Source: Sphingomonas sp.
GTDB lineage: Bacteria > Pseudomonadota > Alphaproteobacteria > Sphingomonadales > Sphingomonadaceae
Length of the DNA stretch: 33,192 nt
Direction: 5' to 3'
NCBI RefSeq assembly: GCF_019635455.1
Contig: NZ_JAHBZJ010000016.1
Span: 1 to 33,192 of the forward strand
Part shown: positions 16,548 to 24,197 of the stretch, piece by piece
Layout of the letters: the number at the start of each line of letters is the position of its first letter
Position numbering within the stretch: position 1 is the first letter of the stretch
The notes under the pieces: model-generated
Told to the model about the DNA's origin: nothing
The model's input: the letters and a program-made list of their open reading frames with translations, nothing else
Databases searched by the model: none
Translations under genes and position numbers: made by a program

Positions 16548-17441
16548 ATGCATGAACCTTTTCTCGCGATCGATTGGGGTATGACCAATCGTACGGTTTT
16601 CGACTTCGATGCGAACGGCAGGATTGCCGGGACGCACCGGGACGATCGCGGCGTGCTGTTCTTCGACAGGTCGGAACTGCCGGAGGAGATAGACAGGTTG
16701 CGCGCCCGCTACGGGAACAAACCCATCCTGGCTGCCGGCTCGATCGGGTCGGACAAGGGGTGGCTGACCGCCCCTTATGTCGCCGCTCCGGCATCTCTTG
16801 CGGATATCGCGCGTGCGGTCGTCGAGACCGGAATCCCCGGCGTCACGTTCACGCCGGGCCTTTCGTACTGCGATGACGAGGGAATGCCCGATGTCATGAG
16901 GGGGGAGGAGCTCCAGTTTCTCGGCGCGGCGGCGGCGGACCTCGTTCCTCCTGGAGCGCTGCTCTGCCAGCCGGGTACCCATTGCAAGTGGGCAAAGGTC
17001 GAAGGACACCGCATCACCTGGTTCAGGACCGCCATGACCGGCGAACTGTTCGGGCTCATTGCGCGGCACAGCATCGTCATCGGACCGGATGCGGAGCCGG
17101 TTGATCCCGCGCGACCGGAGTTCGCGCTCGGCGTGCTGTCATCTCCGCGCGATTCCCTGCCCACGCTTCTGTTCAGGGCCAGAGCCGCGCGCGTGACCGG
17201 CAAGTGGAGCGCCAGCCAATGCTCTGCCTATGCCAGTGGGGTCCTCATCGGCATCGATGTCGCCTCCAACCTGGAGAGATCGAACGGCACCGTTCACGTT
17301 CTCGCCGACGACCGGCTCGGACCCTGCTACTCCAGAGCGATCGGCCTGCTGGGTGCCAGGGCGGTGACCATCGACAGCCGCACGGCATTCGCCAGGGGCG
17401 CGCAGCAGGTGTGGCGCTCCATCGCGGGTGAACTGGCGTGA
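16548..17441 (+). CDS. dgoK: 2-dehydro-3-deoxygalactonokinase
   Basis: 297 residues. Phosphorylates 2-keto-3-deoxy-D-galactonate at O6 using ATP. Seen: N-terminal phosphate-binding LAIDWGMTNRT (6-16; the family usually has WGTTN), the AAGSIGS segment, the family signature PGTHCKWAKV, and RTAMTGELFGL. Length is normal for DgoK. The start ATG at 16548 puts the first strand at the N terminus; in-frame GTGs at 16536 and 16539 inside the symporter's end are possible. The stop overlaps the aldolase GTG by 4 bases (GTGA), so kinase and aldolase are coupled and made together. Confidence 0.9.
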   Translation: MHEPFLAIDWGMTNRTVFDFDANGRIAGTHRDDRGVLFFDRSELPEEIDRLRARYGNKPILAAGSIGSDKGWLTAPYVAAPASLADIARAVVETGIPGVTFTPGLSYCDDEGMPDVMRGEELQFLGAAAADLVPPGALLCQPGTHCKWAKVEGHRITWFRTAMTGELFGLIARHSIVIGPDAEPVDPARPEFALGVLSSPRDSLPTLLFRARAARVTGKWSASQCSAYASGVLIGIDVASNLERSNGTVHVLADDRLGPCYSRAIGLLGARAVTIDSRTAFARGAQQVWRSIAGELA

Positions 17442-18067
17442 ACCTGGCCGAAGCGCTTTCCGAATGCCCCGTCATGGCAATTCTGCGCGGGGTGCATCCG
17501 GATGAAATCGAGACGGTCGCCGATGCCCTGGTTTCTTCCGGGATTCGCGCGATCGAAATCCCCCTCAACTCGCCCGATGCGCTTACGAGCATCGATCGCC
17601 TTTCCCGCAGTGGCATTGGTCCGGCGATTGTGGGCGCAGGCACGGTACTGGCCACGAGATCGGTACATGAATGCGCCGATGCCGGCGCCCGTTTCATCGT
17701 TTCACCCAACACGGATCGCGCCGTCATCACGACGGCGCAGTCGAACGGGATGGCGACCGTACCCGGTTTTCTGACCCCGACGGAAGCCTTTGCGGCGATC
17801 GAGGCAGGTGCGACCATGCTCAAGCTGTTTCCGGCCGAAGCCGTGAAGCCCGAATATGTCGATTCCCTGCGAGCTGTGCTTCCGCCCGGAATGATGATCG
17901 TCGTGACCGGAGGCATTTCCGCTTCGTCGGTATCCGCCTGGAAAGGCCGGCATCACATCGCCTTCGGCGTTGGAGGCGCACTCTATCGACCCGGTTGGAA
18001 TGCCATCAGGGTCGCGGACAGTGCTACCGGGATCGTCGAAGCCGTCTCCGGGTTTGTCGGGGGCTAA
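17438..18067 (+). CDS. dgoA: 2-dehydro-3-deoxy-6-phosphogalactonate aldolase
   Basis: 209 residues, class I KDPG/KDPGal aldolase TIM barrel. Splits KDPGal into pyruvate and glyceraldehyde 3-phosphate. Schiff-base lysine Lys129 in MLKLFPAE, general-base Glu40 in AIEIPLNSP, and Arg17 in ILRGV. The galactonate-type assignment over glucose-type KDPG aldolase comes mainly from the fused kinase context and the NSPD segment. Start GTG 17438 overlaps the dgoK stop by 4 bases. This is the last gene of the sugar locus; a 147-base gap without a clear terminator follows. Confidence 0.9.
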   Translation: MNLAEALSECPVMAILRGVHPDEIETVADALVSSGIRAIEIPLNSPDALTSIDRLSRSGIGPAIVGAGTVLATRSVHECADAGARFIVSPNTDRAVITTAQSNGMATVPGFLTPTEAFAAIEAGATMLKLFPAEAVKPEYVDSLRAVLPPGMMIVVTGGISASSVSAWKGRHHIAFGVGGALYRPGWNAIRVADSATGIVEAVSGFVGG

Positions 18068-18214
18068 CGGCAGGACGGACTATGAATGCCGGCCGCGTGG
18101 CGTCCGTCGAAATGCAGAGCTGTTCCCCCGGCCCAGTTTCGGATCAGCCGGCGATTGCGCAGGGTGCGCGCTTCGCCCTATGCGCTGGCGAGACATTTTG
18201 TTGCGGGTGGGGCG

Positions 18215-19285
18215 ATGGATCGCGAATGGGTGGATTGGGCCGTCGGCCGGATCGAGGCGGATTTCAACCGGTCGGCGGATACGCATCTGGTGCCGGTCGC
18301 GTTGCCGGCGCTGCCGCGCATCGCGCTTTACCTGAAGGATGAATCGAGCCACCCGACCGGGAGCCTGAAGCACCGGCTGGCGCGCTCGCTCTTCCTCTAT
18401 GCGCTGTGCAACGGATGGATCGGGCGCGACACGACGATCGTCGAGGCGTCCAGCGGATCGACGGCGGTGTCGGAAGCCTATTTCGCCCGGATGCTGGGCC
18501 TGCGGTTCGTGGCGGTCGTACCGCGCAGCACCGCGGCGGCGAAGGTGGCGGCGATCGCGTTTCAGGGCGGGCAATGTCACTTCGTCGAGTGCGCGCGCGA
18601 GATGTACGGCGCGGCGGCGGGCCTGGCCGCGGAGCTGGGCGGCCATTACATGGACCAGTTCACCTATGCCGAACGCGCGACCGACTGGCGCAGCAACAAC
18701 AATATCGCCGAATCGATCTTTGCACAGATGACGCGTGAGCCATGTCCGGTGCCGGACTGGATCGTGTGCGGGGCTGGGACCGGCGGCACGTCGGCGACGA
18801 TCGGCCGCTATGTCCGGTACAACCGGCACGCGACGCGAATTTGCGTGGCCGACCCCGAAACCTCTGTCTTCCATCGCCACTGGGCCGATCGCGCGGTGAC
18901 GCAGACCGATGGTGCCGGCAGCCTGATCGAGGGGATCGGGCGTCCGCGCATGGAGCCGAGTTTCCTGCCCGACATCGTCGACCGGATGATCGCGGTCAGC
19001 GACGCGCGCAGCATCGCGGCGGCGCGGGTGCTCAGCACGCGCCTGGGTCGGCGCTGCGGTGGATCGACCGGCACCAATTTGTGGGCGGTGGCGCGACTGG
19101 CGACGGAAATGGCCGGCCGCGACGCATGCGGGTCGATCGTGTCGATCCTGTGCGACGATGGCAGCCGCTACGCCGATACGATCTTTGACGATGCATGGCT
19201 GGCCGGGCAGGGGATCGACATCGCCCCCCATGCCGCGGCGCTGAACGCCTTTTTCGACAAGGGGGTCCTGCCCGAAACGGCATGA
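18215..19285 (+). CDS. cds1: PLP-dependent L-cysteine desulfhydrase, Cds1-like
   Basis: 356 residues, fold-type II PLP enzyme (cysteine synthase family). PLP lysine is Lys52 in [13 protein letters not shown]; phosphate-binding loop is [12 protein letters not shown]; a [12 protein letters not shown] substrate loop precedes. Several blocks ([36 protein letters not shown]) resemble mycobacterial Cds1 as I remember it, an enzyme making pyruvate, ammonia and hydrogen sulfide from cysteine, so that role is more likely than O-acetylserine sulfhydrylase. Start 18215 has GGTGGGG 4 bases upstream; a longer reading to 18086 is Arg-rich and looks non-coding. Same strand as dgoA but 147 bases away, and functionally unrelated. 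Confidence 0.78.
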   Translation: MDREWVDWAVGRIEADFNRSADTHLVPVALPALPRIALYLKDESSHPTGSLKHRLARSLFLYALCNGWIGRDTTIVEASSGSTAVSEAYFARMLGLRFVAVVPRSTAAAKVAAIAFQGGQCHFVECAREMYGAAAGLAAELGGHYMDQFTYAERATDWRSNNNIAESIFAQMTREPCPVPDWIVCGAGTGGTSATIGRYVRYNRHATRICVADPETSVFHRHWADRAVTQTDGAGSLIEGIGRPRMEPSFLPDIVDRMIAVSDARSIAAARVLSTRLGRRCGGSTGTNLWAVARLATEMAGRDACGSIVSILCDDGSRYADTIFDDAWLAGQGIDIAPHAAALNAFFDKGVLPETA

Positions 19286-19310
19286 CGCCGGGTGCGGTGG
19301 CCCCCGGCGT
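19285..19310. terminator. Hairpin between convergent cds1 and dps
   Basis: ACGCCGGG (19285-19292) pairs with CCCGGCGT (19303-19310), an 8-base GC-rich stem with a 10-base loop, in the 44-base gap between convergent genes. There is no T run, so a bidirectional terminator or mRNA-end stabiliser is inferred. Confidence 0.45.
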
Positions 19311-19329
19311 GTCCGTGAAGGGCGATGGG

Positions 19330-19827
19330 TCAGCCCTTTCGGCTGGTTTCGAACAGGAACCAGGCGCGTTCCTCGGCCTGGTCGGTCCATTCGTCCAGAA
19401 TGCCGCTGGTGGCGTTGTCCTTCGCCTCATCGACGATGTCCTTCGCCTCGCGCAGCAGCTCGACCAGCTTCAGATTGTCGTCGCGCAGTTCGACGAGCAT
19501 GTCCTCGGCCCGCACGAACGCGGCGTCATTGTCCTTGATCGTCTGGCGACGGGCGATGTCGCCGATCGAGCGCAGCGTCGTGTTCCCGGTCTTGCGCACC
19601 CGTTCCGCGATCGCATCGGTGGTGGCGAGGATCTGCGCCGCCTGGTCGTCCAGCAACAGGTGATAGTCGCGGAAATGCGGACCGGAGACGTGCCAGTGGA
19701 AATTCTTGGTCTTGAGGTACAGCGCATAGCTGTCCGCCAGGATGCCGTTCAGCGCATCCGCCACGGACTTGGCGTCGTTGCTCTTCAGGTCGGTCGGCGT
19801 CTTCAGCGCCGCATCGGTATCGGCCAT
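19330..19827 (-). CDS. dps: Dps-family ferritin-like DNA-protecting protein
   Basis: 165 residues, four-helix ferritin-like subunit of the 12-mer that oxidises and stores iron with peroxide and protects DNA. Ferroxidase signature NFHWHVSGPHFRDYHLLLDD (42-61) with His44 and the D..AE pair downstream (Asp71, Glu75). A slightly Lys-rich N terminus may bind DNA. Start ATG 19827 follows AAAGGGAC; a longer reading upstream contains the tandem-repeat region and is not credible. Monocistronic by context, with a hairpin after its stop. No OxyR or Fur box could be recognised by eye. Confidence 0.95.
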   Translation of the reverse strand: MADTDAALKTPTDLKSNDAKSVADALNGILADSYALYLKTKNFHWHVSGPHFRDYHLLLDDQAAQILATTDAIAERVRKTGNTTLRSIGDIARRQTIKDNDAAFVRAEDMLVELRDDNLKLVELLREAKDIVDEAKDNATSGILDEWTDQAEERAWFLFETSRKG

Positions 19828-19927
19828 GTCGGTAGTCCCTTTCGGTTGGATCGCCAATGTAACGATCCCTTGCGCGATCGGGTCCGGAATTTCATCGGGA
19901 AATGTTGCATCACGGAAATCGAGTGAG

Positions 19928-19989
19928 CCGATCAGGCGCTGCCCGATTCGGGCGTGGCCCGATTCAGGCGCTGGCCGATTCAGGCGAGG
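19928..19989. repeat. Four tandem imperfect 15-16-base repeats at the end of the GDT1-like gene
   Basis: The unit is approximately CCGATTCAGGCGCTGG. Copies start at about 19928, 19943, 19959 and 19975, each differing by one to three bases. The last copy contains the stop codon of the minus-strand gene 19980-20546; the others are in its 3' flank and upstream of dps. Read on the minus strand most units carry TGA, so the repeats could have arisen by slippage around the stop. Confidence 0.75.
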
Positions 19990-20546
19990 CGCAGCGCCTG
20001 CGCTCCGAAGAACAGCCCGGCGGCAAGGCAGGCGAGGCCGAACAGGATCCGGATCGCGCGGATCGGCAATTGCCGCCACGCCATCTCCCCCGACAGCGCG
20101 GCGGCGGTGTTGACCGCGAACACCGCGACCAGCGCCCCCGCGCCCGCCAGCCATGGCGTCGAGCCGCGCGCCGAAAAGGCGAGGACGAAGAATTGAGTCG
20201 TATCGCCAAGCGCCAGGCTGAACACGCCCAGAAATCCGGTCAGCAGCGCGCCGATCCGCCAGCTATCGAGGCGGTCGGGCGGCTTGAGCCGCCACAGCGA
20301 CCCCATGGCCGCGAAGATCAGCGCCAGCGCGAGCAGCAGCATCTTTGCATTCGGGGTGAGCAGCGGAGCGATCAGCATCCCCGCCGCCGCCGCCAGCGCG
20401 ATGCCGGCGGCATGGGCGAACAGCGCCGCCAACGCGATCGTCAGCGGACGCCCGTAGCGATCGGCAAGGATTGCGACCAGCCAGGGCGAGCGGTCGCCGA
20501 TCTGGGTCAGCAGCGCGGCGACGAAGGCGGGGACGGCGGCTTCCAC
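19980..20546 (-). CDS. GDT1/TMEM165-like (UPF0016) membrane protein with degenerate motifs
   Basis: 188 residues, about six hydrophobic helices in two halves. The GDT1/TMEM165 family carries manganese/calcium cation exchange through two E-x-G-D-(K/R)-(T/S) motifs. Here the equivalents are QIGDRS (15-20) and ALGDTT (112-117), so both motif glutamates are replaced (Gln15, Ala112) while the GD cores remain. Transport chemistry may therefore differ or be lost. Start GTG 20546 opens directly into the first helix as is usual for the family; GTG 20579 is an alternative overlapping the upstream gene. It follows 20555-20872 by 8 bases on the same strand, so the two are probably cotranscribed. Confidence 0.7.
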   Translation of the reverse strand: MEAAVPAFVAALLTQIGDRSPWLVAILADRYGRPLTIALAALFAHAAGIALAAAAGMLIAPLLTPNAKMLLLALALIFAAMGSLWRLKPPDRLDSWRIGALLTGFLGVFSLALGDTTQFFVLAFSARGSTPWLAGAGALVAVFAVNTAAALSGEMAWRQLPIRAIRILFGLACLAAGLFFGAQALRLA

Positions 20547-20554
20547 CCGAAGCG

Positions 20555-20872
20555 TCAGCCGGCCAGCCGGATCGCGCACGCCGCGGCGAAGGTGGCGTCG
20601 GCGCGCCGGTCGTCGCGTCCGCAGGTCACGGCATCGCGCAGCAGCGAAAGGCCGTCCGCGATCAACGGACCGCGCTGACCACTGGCAAGCGCGGTTTCGA
20701 GGGCGTGGACGATGGGAATGGCGGGTGACATATGGTTGGCGAGCGCGATGCGGCGGATCGCGTCGAGATCGCCCGCCAGATCGGCGGTGGCGGCGCGCGC
20801 GGCGCGCGCGCCCAGCGAATCGATTCGGCCCATCAGCTCGTGCGTCAGCGCCCAGTTGCGTCCATCGACCAT
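20555..20872 (-). CDS. Small uncharacterised helical protein
   Basis: 105 residues, Ala/Arg-rich, predicted mostly helical, with no signal peptide or membrane segment. Contains two cysteines (TCGRDD and AAACAI). I do not recognise a family. The ATG at 20872 has an excellent ribosome site (AAAGGGGGGA just upstream), supporting a real gene. It lies 8 bases before the GDT1-like gene and is probably cotranscribed with it. Confidence 0.65.
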   Translation of the reverse strand: MVDGRNWALTHELMGRIDSLGARAARAATADLAGDLDAIRRIALANHMSPAIPIVHALETALASGQRGPLIADGLSLLRDAVTCGRDDRRADATFAAACAIRLAG

Positions 20873-21062
20873 CTTCGTCCCCCCTTTGCCAATTTCAGCA
20901 AGTTGCAGGGTGAGGCAATAGGGTTAACGAGCCGATAAGGACCCGTGCGCCGCGGCCAAGCCTTGACATCGGCGGCGGGGGGAGGCATGCGCCCACCCCT
21001 GACAGCGGCCTGCCAGCGCGCGGCCGCTTTATTCGTTTACGTGAAACTACAGGACCCGGGCG

Positions 21063-21230
21063 ATGGCCAAGCCGACTACCGTCAAGATCAAGCTCGTCAG
21101 CACCGCTGACACCGGCTTCTTCTATGTGACCAAGAAGAACCCGCGCACCCAGACCGAAAAGCTGTCGTTCCGCAAGTACGACCCGGTCGCGCGCAAGCAT
21201 GTCGAGTTCAAGGAAGCGAAGATCAAGTAA
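21063..21230 (+). CDS. rpmG: 50S ribosomal protein L33
   Basis: 55 residues, the normal L33 length. Starts [20 protein letters not shown] and ends VEFKEAKIK; highly basic, with the TKKNPRT and [10 protein letters not shown] blocks of L33. It lacks the zinc-binding Cys pairs, so this is the Cys-free (C-minus) form. The ATG is preceded by ACAGGA. A strong intrinsic terminator follows at 21269-21299, so it is transcribed alone. Confidence 0.97.
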   Translation: MAKPTTVKIKLVSTADTGFFYVTKKNPRTQTEKLSFRKYDPVARKHVEFKEAKIK

Positions 21231-21268
21231 TCCGGCTCCGGCCGGATCGCTTCACGTCGTTCGATCGG

Positions 21269-21299
21269 GGCCGCGGGCATCCTGCCCGGCGGCCTTTTT
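21269..21299 (+). terminator. Intrinsic terminator after rpmG
   Basis: GGCCGC-GGGC pairs with GCCC-GGCGGCC around a short ATCCT loop (one bulged base), followed by TTTTT at 21295-21299. Classic Rho-independent form, 38 bases after the L33 stop. Confidence 0.9.
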
Positions 21300-21345
21300 G
21301 CGTGTGGTTCTGTGTTATCGATCGAGCCGTCCGGGCGGAGCAAGG

Positions 21346-21708
21346 CTAGAGCAGCGCCTGCACCTCTTCGATAAACCGCATCACCGAAATCGGTTTGGTG
21401 ACATAGGCACTGGCGCCGGCGGCGCGAATCCGCGCCTCGTCCTCCTGCCCGGCATAGGCGGTCACGGCCATGACCGGGATCGTCCGCAGCGCGGAATCCC
21501 CCCGCATCCGGCCGATAATGTCGAGACCGGAAATATGGGGAAGCTGAATGTCCATGACGATCAGATCGGGAGCAAAGCTGCGCGCGGTCGCCACCGCCTC
21601 GCGCCCGTCGCGAACCGCCGCCGTCTCGAACCCGTGCGCGCGCAACAGGTCGCAGAAAAGTTTGAGGTTCAGTTCGTTGTCCTCGACAACCATCACCCTT
21701 TTTGCCAC
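21346..21708 (-). CDS. divK: DivK-type single-domain response regulator
   Basis: 120 residues, only a receiver domain: acidic pair in VVEDNELNLK, phospho-acceptor Asp in LIVMDIQLPHISG, Thr/Ala in MAVTAYAG and Lys in YVTKPIS. DivK is the cell-cycle and polarity regulator of alphaproteobacteria. Start GTG 21708 has GGAAGGTG 6 bases upstream; longer readings run into the divergent gene. Neighbouring DUF3572 and rpmG are usual companions of divK; the diguanylate cyclase gene pleD often found beside it is absent here. Confidence 0.9.
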   Translation of the reverse strand: MAKRVMVVEDNELNLKLFCDLLRAHGFETAAVRDGREAVATARSFAPDLIVMDIQLPHISGLDIIGRMRGDSALRTIPVMAVTAYAGQEDEARIRAAGASAYVTKPISVMRFIEEVQALL

Positions 21709-21744
21709 GCGCACCTTCCACCCCAACGGTGAAACGGGCTTTAG

Positions 21745-22020
21745 ATGACGCAGGCGGCGGAGACAATTGACGGGGCGACGGCGCTGGCGCTGGCCGCGCT
21801 CGGCTGGGTCGTTTCCGACGGACCGCGCGCCCGGCGGCTGATCGACCTCACCGGACTGGACCCCGCCGATCTGCGCGCGCGGGCGGCGGAGCCGGACGTG
21901 CTGGCGGCGGTGCTGGGGTTTCTTGAGGCGCACGAGCCGGACCTGGTCGCCTGTGCCGCGGCGGCGGATGTCGAACCGGCCGCGCTGGTCCGCGCGCGCG
22001 CAACGCTGGAGTCCGCATGA
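21745..22020 (+). CDS. DUF3572 family protein
   Basis: 91 residues, helical, acidic, no export signal. Matches the small alphaproteobacterial DUF3572 family usually encoded divergently from divK; function unknown. Starts at ATG 21745 only 36 bases from the divK start, with no clear Shine-Dalgarno, so its mRNA leader must be very short. Its stop overlaps the HAD gene start by 4 bases (ATGA). Confidence 0.8.
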   Translation: MTQAAETIDGATALALAALGWVVSDGPRARRLIDLTGLDPADLRARAAEPDVLAAVLGFLEAHEPDLVACAAAADVEPAALVRARATLESA

Positions 22021-22664
22021 AACCCCTGTTGATCTGCGACTGTGACGAGGTGCTGCTGCATATGGTGCGGCATTTCGGGGCGTGGCTGGATGAGGCGCAT
22101 GATATCGAGTTCGATCTGTCGCATGGCGACTGGTCGCGCGCGATGCGCCCCCGCGACGGTTCGCGCCTGACCCCGGACGCGATGTGGGGCTATCTGGACG
22201 GATTCTTCCCGGGGGAAATGGGGCGCCAGACGCTGGTCCCGCATGCGCGCGACGCGCTGGCATCGCTGGCGGAGATCGCCGACATCGTGATCCTCACCAA
22301 CCTTCAGGATCATTGTCGCGATCATCGGATCGTCCAGCTGGAATCGCATGGCATCGCCCATCGCGTCGAATGCAACCAGGGCGGGAAGGGGACGCCGGTG
22401 GCCCGGCTGGTGGAGGAACATGGCGCCGGGGTCACCGTGTTCATCGACGACCTGCCCCAGCATCACGAATCGGTCGCACGTGCCGCGCCGGGTGTGTTCC
22501 GGCTGCACATGGTGTCCGAACCCGCCCTTGCCGCGCACGTCCCCGCGGCGTCGCACGCCCATGCCCGGATCGACGACTGGCGCGAGGCGCGGCGATGGAT
22601 CGCCGCCCGCTTCGCCGATGGCGTCCCGGCCCCCGCCCTTGCACCTACAGGAGAAACCCGATGA
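22017..22664 (+). CDS. HAD-superfamily hydrolase
   Basis: 215 residues. HAD motifs in order: DCDEV (Asp8 nucleophile, Asp10), LTN after VIL (motif II), GGKGTP lysine (motif III) and FIDDLPQHH (motif IV acids). Probably a small-molecule phosphatase; substrate unknown. It is coupled by 4-base overlaps to DUF3572 upstream and the RidA-like gene downstream. Confidence 0.85.
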   Translation: MKPLLICDCDEVLLHMVRHFGAWLDEAHDIEFDLSHGDWSRAMRPRDGSRLTPDAMWGYLDGFFPGEMGRQTLVPHARDALASLAEIADIVILTNLQDHCRDHRIVQLESHGIAHRVECNQGGKGTPVARLVEEHGAGVTVFIDDLPQHHESVARAAPGVFRLHMVSEPALAAHVPAASHAHARIDDWREARRWIAARFADGVPAPALAPTGETR

Positions 22665-23119
22665 CCGACGTCCATGCCCGCCTTGCCGAACTGGGCCTTA
22701 CCCTGCCCGAAGCGGCGGCCCCGGTTGCCGCCTATGTCCCGACGGTCGAGGCCGGCGGACTGCTTCACATTTCCGGGCAATTGCCGTTCAAGGACGGCGT
22801 GGTGATGACCGGACGGCTCGGGGAAGACCGCGATCTGGCCTATGGGCAGGAGGCGGCGGAGCGTTGCGCCCTGATGCTCGCGGCGCAGATCGAAAAGGCG
22901 CTGGGCGGGTTCGACCGGTTCGACCGGATCGTGAAACTGGGCGTGTTCGTCAACTCGGCGCCGGCCTTCACCGATCAGCCCCAGGTGGCGAACGGCGCGT
23001 CGGAGCTGATGGAAAAGCTGTTCGGAGACGCGGGCCGCCATGCGCGCAGCGCGGTCGGCGTCGCCGTGCTGCCCCGGGGCGCCGCGGTCGAGATCGACGC
23101 GATCGTCGCGGTGCGCTGA
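22661..23119 (+). CDS. RidA family protein (YjgF/YER057c/UK114)
   Basis: 152 residues, RidA-like trimeric fold: LLHISGQLPFKDG, the NGASELMEKLFG stretch and the C-terminal LPRGAAVEIDAIVAV with the arginine that in RidA enzymes binds the 2-iminoacid carboxylate. Imine or enamine deamination is the known role for true RidA; this longer subgroup is less certain. ATG 22661 overlaps the HAD stop, with CAGGAGAAA as ribosome site. Confidence 0.9.
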   Translation: MTDVHARLAELGLTLPEAAAPVAAYVPTVEAGGLLHISGQLPFKDGVVMTGRLGEDRDLAYGQEAAERCALMLAAQIEKALGGFDRFDRIVKLGVFVNSAPAFTDQPQVANGASELMEKLFGDAGRHARSAVGVAVLPRGAAVEIDAIVAVR

Positions 23120-23140
23120 ACCGTTGCATTCGTGACAATT

Positions 23141-23160
23141 CTGTTGCGCTGCCGCAACAG
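23141..23160. other. Perfect 8-bp hairpin after the RidA-like gene
   Basis: CTGTTGCG (23141-23148), loop CTGC, CGCAACAG (23153-23160). It lies 22 bases past the RidA-like stop in a 213-base gap before the TorF-type gene. Without a T run it is a poor intrinsic terminator; a regulator site or mRNA 3'-end structure is equally possible. Confidence 0.5.
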
Positions 23161-23332
23161 CTGGGCCGGAAATCGCGCTGCACTGCGAAAGAAGATTGTG
23201 CGGCGCAACCGGATTCGGCACATTCCGGTCGTGGGAGAACAACAGCCGCGCCGGGGACCCGTCCCTGAGCCAATGCGGCGCGACCTCCCGCGGCAGGTTG
23301 GGAACCACCGAACGCAAGACGAAAGGGATCCC

Positions 23333-24064
23333 ATGCGTATCACGAAGCTCACCCTCGGCGCGCTCATGCTCGCCGCCACCGCCACGCCGGCTTTCGCACA
23401 GGACGAAACCGCCGCCCCGACCGATCCGATCACCATTTCGGGCAGCGCGACGGTGGTCAGCGACTATCGTTTCCGCGGCTTTTCGCAGACCAATGAGGAA
23501 GCGACGATCCAGGGCGGGTTCACCGTCAGCCATGAGAGCGGCCTGTATCTCGGCACCTGGGGGTCGGGCATCGGCTTCGCGAACGGGACCGAAATCGACG
23601 TGTTCGGTGGCTTTGCGACCAAGGTGTCGTCGGGCGTGACCCTGGATGTCGGCGCGACGCTGTATCTGTATCCGGGTACTTCGAGCAGTTCGATCATCGA
23701 ACCCTATGCCTCGGTCAGCGGCGATCTGGGGCCGGCTTCGGTAAAGCTGGGCGTCGCCTGGGCGCCGGGCGGGCAGGATTCGCTGGGCGATGACAGTGCC
23801 GTCTATATCTACACCGATCTGGGCGTCGGCATCCCGCAGACCCCGCTGAAGCTGAAGGGCCATGTCGGCTATGCCAAGAGCGACAGCTTCCTGGGCGGTC
23901 TCGACGGCGATGTGTTCGACTATTCGGTCGGCGCGGAAGTCAGCTGGAAGGCGCTGACCTTCGGCATTTCCTACGTCAACACCGATGCGCCGCGCCTGGG
24001 CGGCTACAAGGAATCGGTCGGCGCGGACGGCGCGGTGCTGTTCACGCTCGGCGCGTCCTTCTAA
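23333..24064 (+). CDS. TorF-family putative porin
   Basis: 243 residues. Signal peptide (MLAATATPAFA-QD) then an outer-membrane beta barrel with alternating residues and terminal phenylalanine (LGASF). The ISGSATVVSDYRFRGFSQT opening is typical of the TorF/Gcw_chp family of proteobacteria. Role: presumed passive channel; substrate unknown. GAAAGG precedes ATG 23333. The 213-base upstream gap leaves room for a promoter and leader, but none could be defined by eye. Confidence 0.88.
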   Translation: MRITKLTLGALMLAATATPAFAQDETAAPTDPITISGSATVVSDYRFRGFSQTNEEATIQGGFTVSHESGLYLGTWGSGIGFANGTEIDVFGGFATKVSSGVTLDVGATLYLYPGTSSSSIIEPYASVSGDLGPASVKLGVAWAPGGQDSLGDDSAVYIYTDLGVGIPQTPLKLKGHVGYAKSDSFLGGLDGDVFDYSVGAEVSWKALTFGISYVNTDAPRLGGYKESVGADGAVLFTLGASF

Positions 24065-24086
24065 CGCATTCGCCAGCGAACAACGA

Positions 24087-24120
24087 AAGGGCCGCGGAAC
24101 CGATGGGTTTCGCGGCCCTT
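24087..24120 (+). terminator. Terminator hairpin after the TorF-type gene
   Basis: AAGGGCCGCGGAACC pairs with GGGTTTCGCGGCCCTT with one G-U-type mismatch, a long GC stem starting 23 bases after the stop. A short TT follows. Could act in both directions, as the next gene converges. Confidence 0.75.
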
Positions 24121-24155
24121 ATCGCATGGGCTTGTCGACCGGAGTCTTGCCAGAT

Positions 24156-24187
24156 GGGGGCTTGCCGGGCGGGCCGGCAGCGCCCCC
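24156..24187 (-). terminator. GC-rich hairpin after the ileS-lspA-DUF3035 operon
   Basis: Outer arms GGGGGC and GCGCCCCC flank inner GCCGGG and GGCCGGC. It lies just downstream of the minus-strand DUF3035 stop at 24198. No T run, so its activity as a terminator is inferred. Confidence 0.4.
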
Positions 24188-24197
24188 ACGCGCCATT

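Noticed and set aside
18068..18214. Possible island boundary between the sugar locus and the housekeeping genes
   Set aside because: No tRNA, direct repeat or recombinase gene is visible at this gap, so no attachment site can be claimed.
18080..19390. Minus-strand open frame of 436 codons opposite cds1
   Set aside because: Arg-rich shadow; the plus strand has a well-supported PLP enzyme with its own ribosome site.
20970..21000. TTGACA-like -35 before rpmG
   Set aside because: A TTGACA occurs near 20973, but no acceptable -10 follows at 16-18 bases, so no promoter is claimed.
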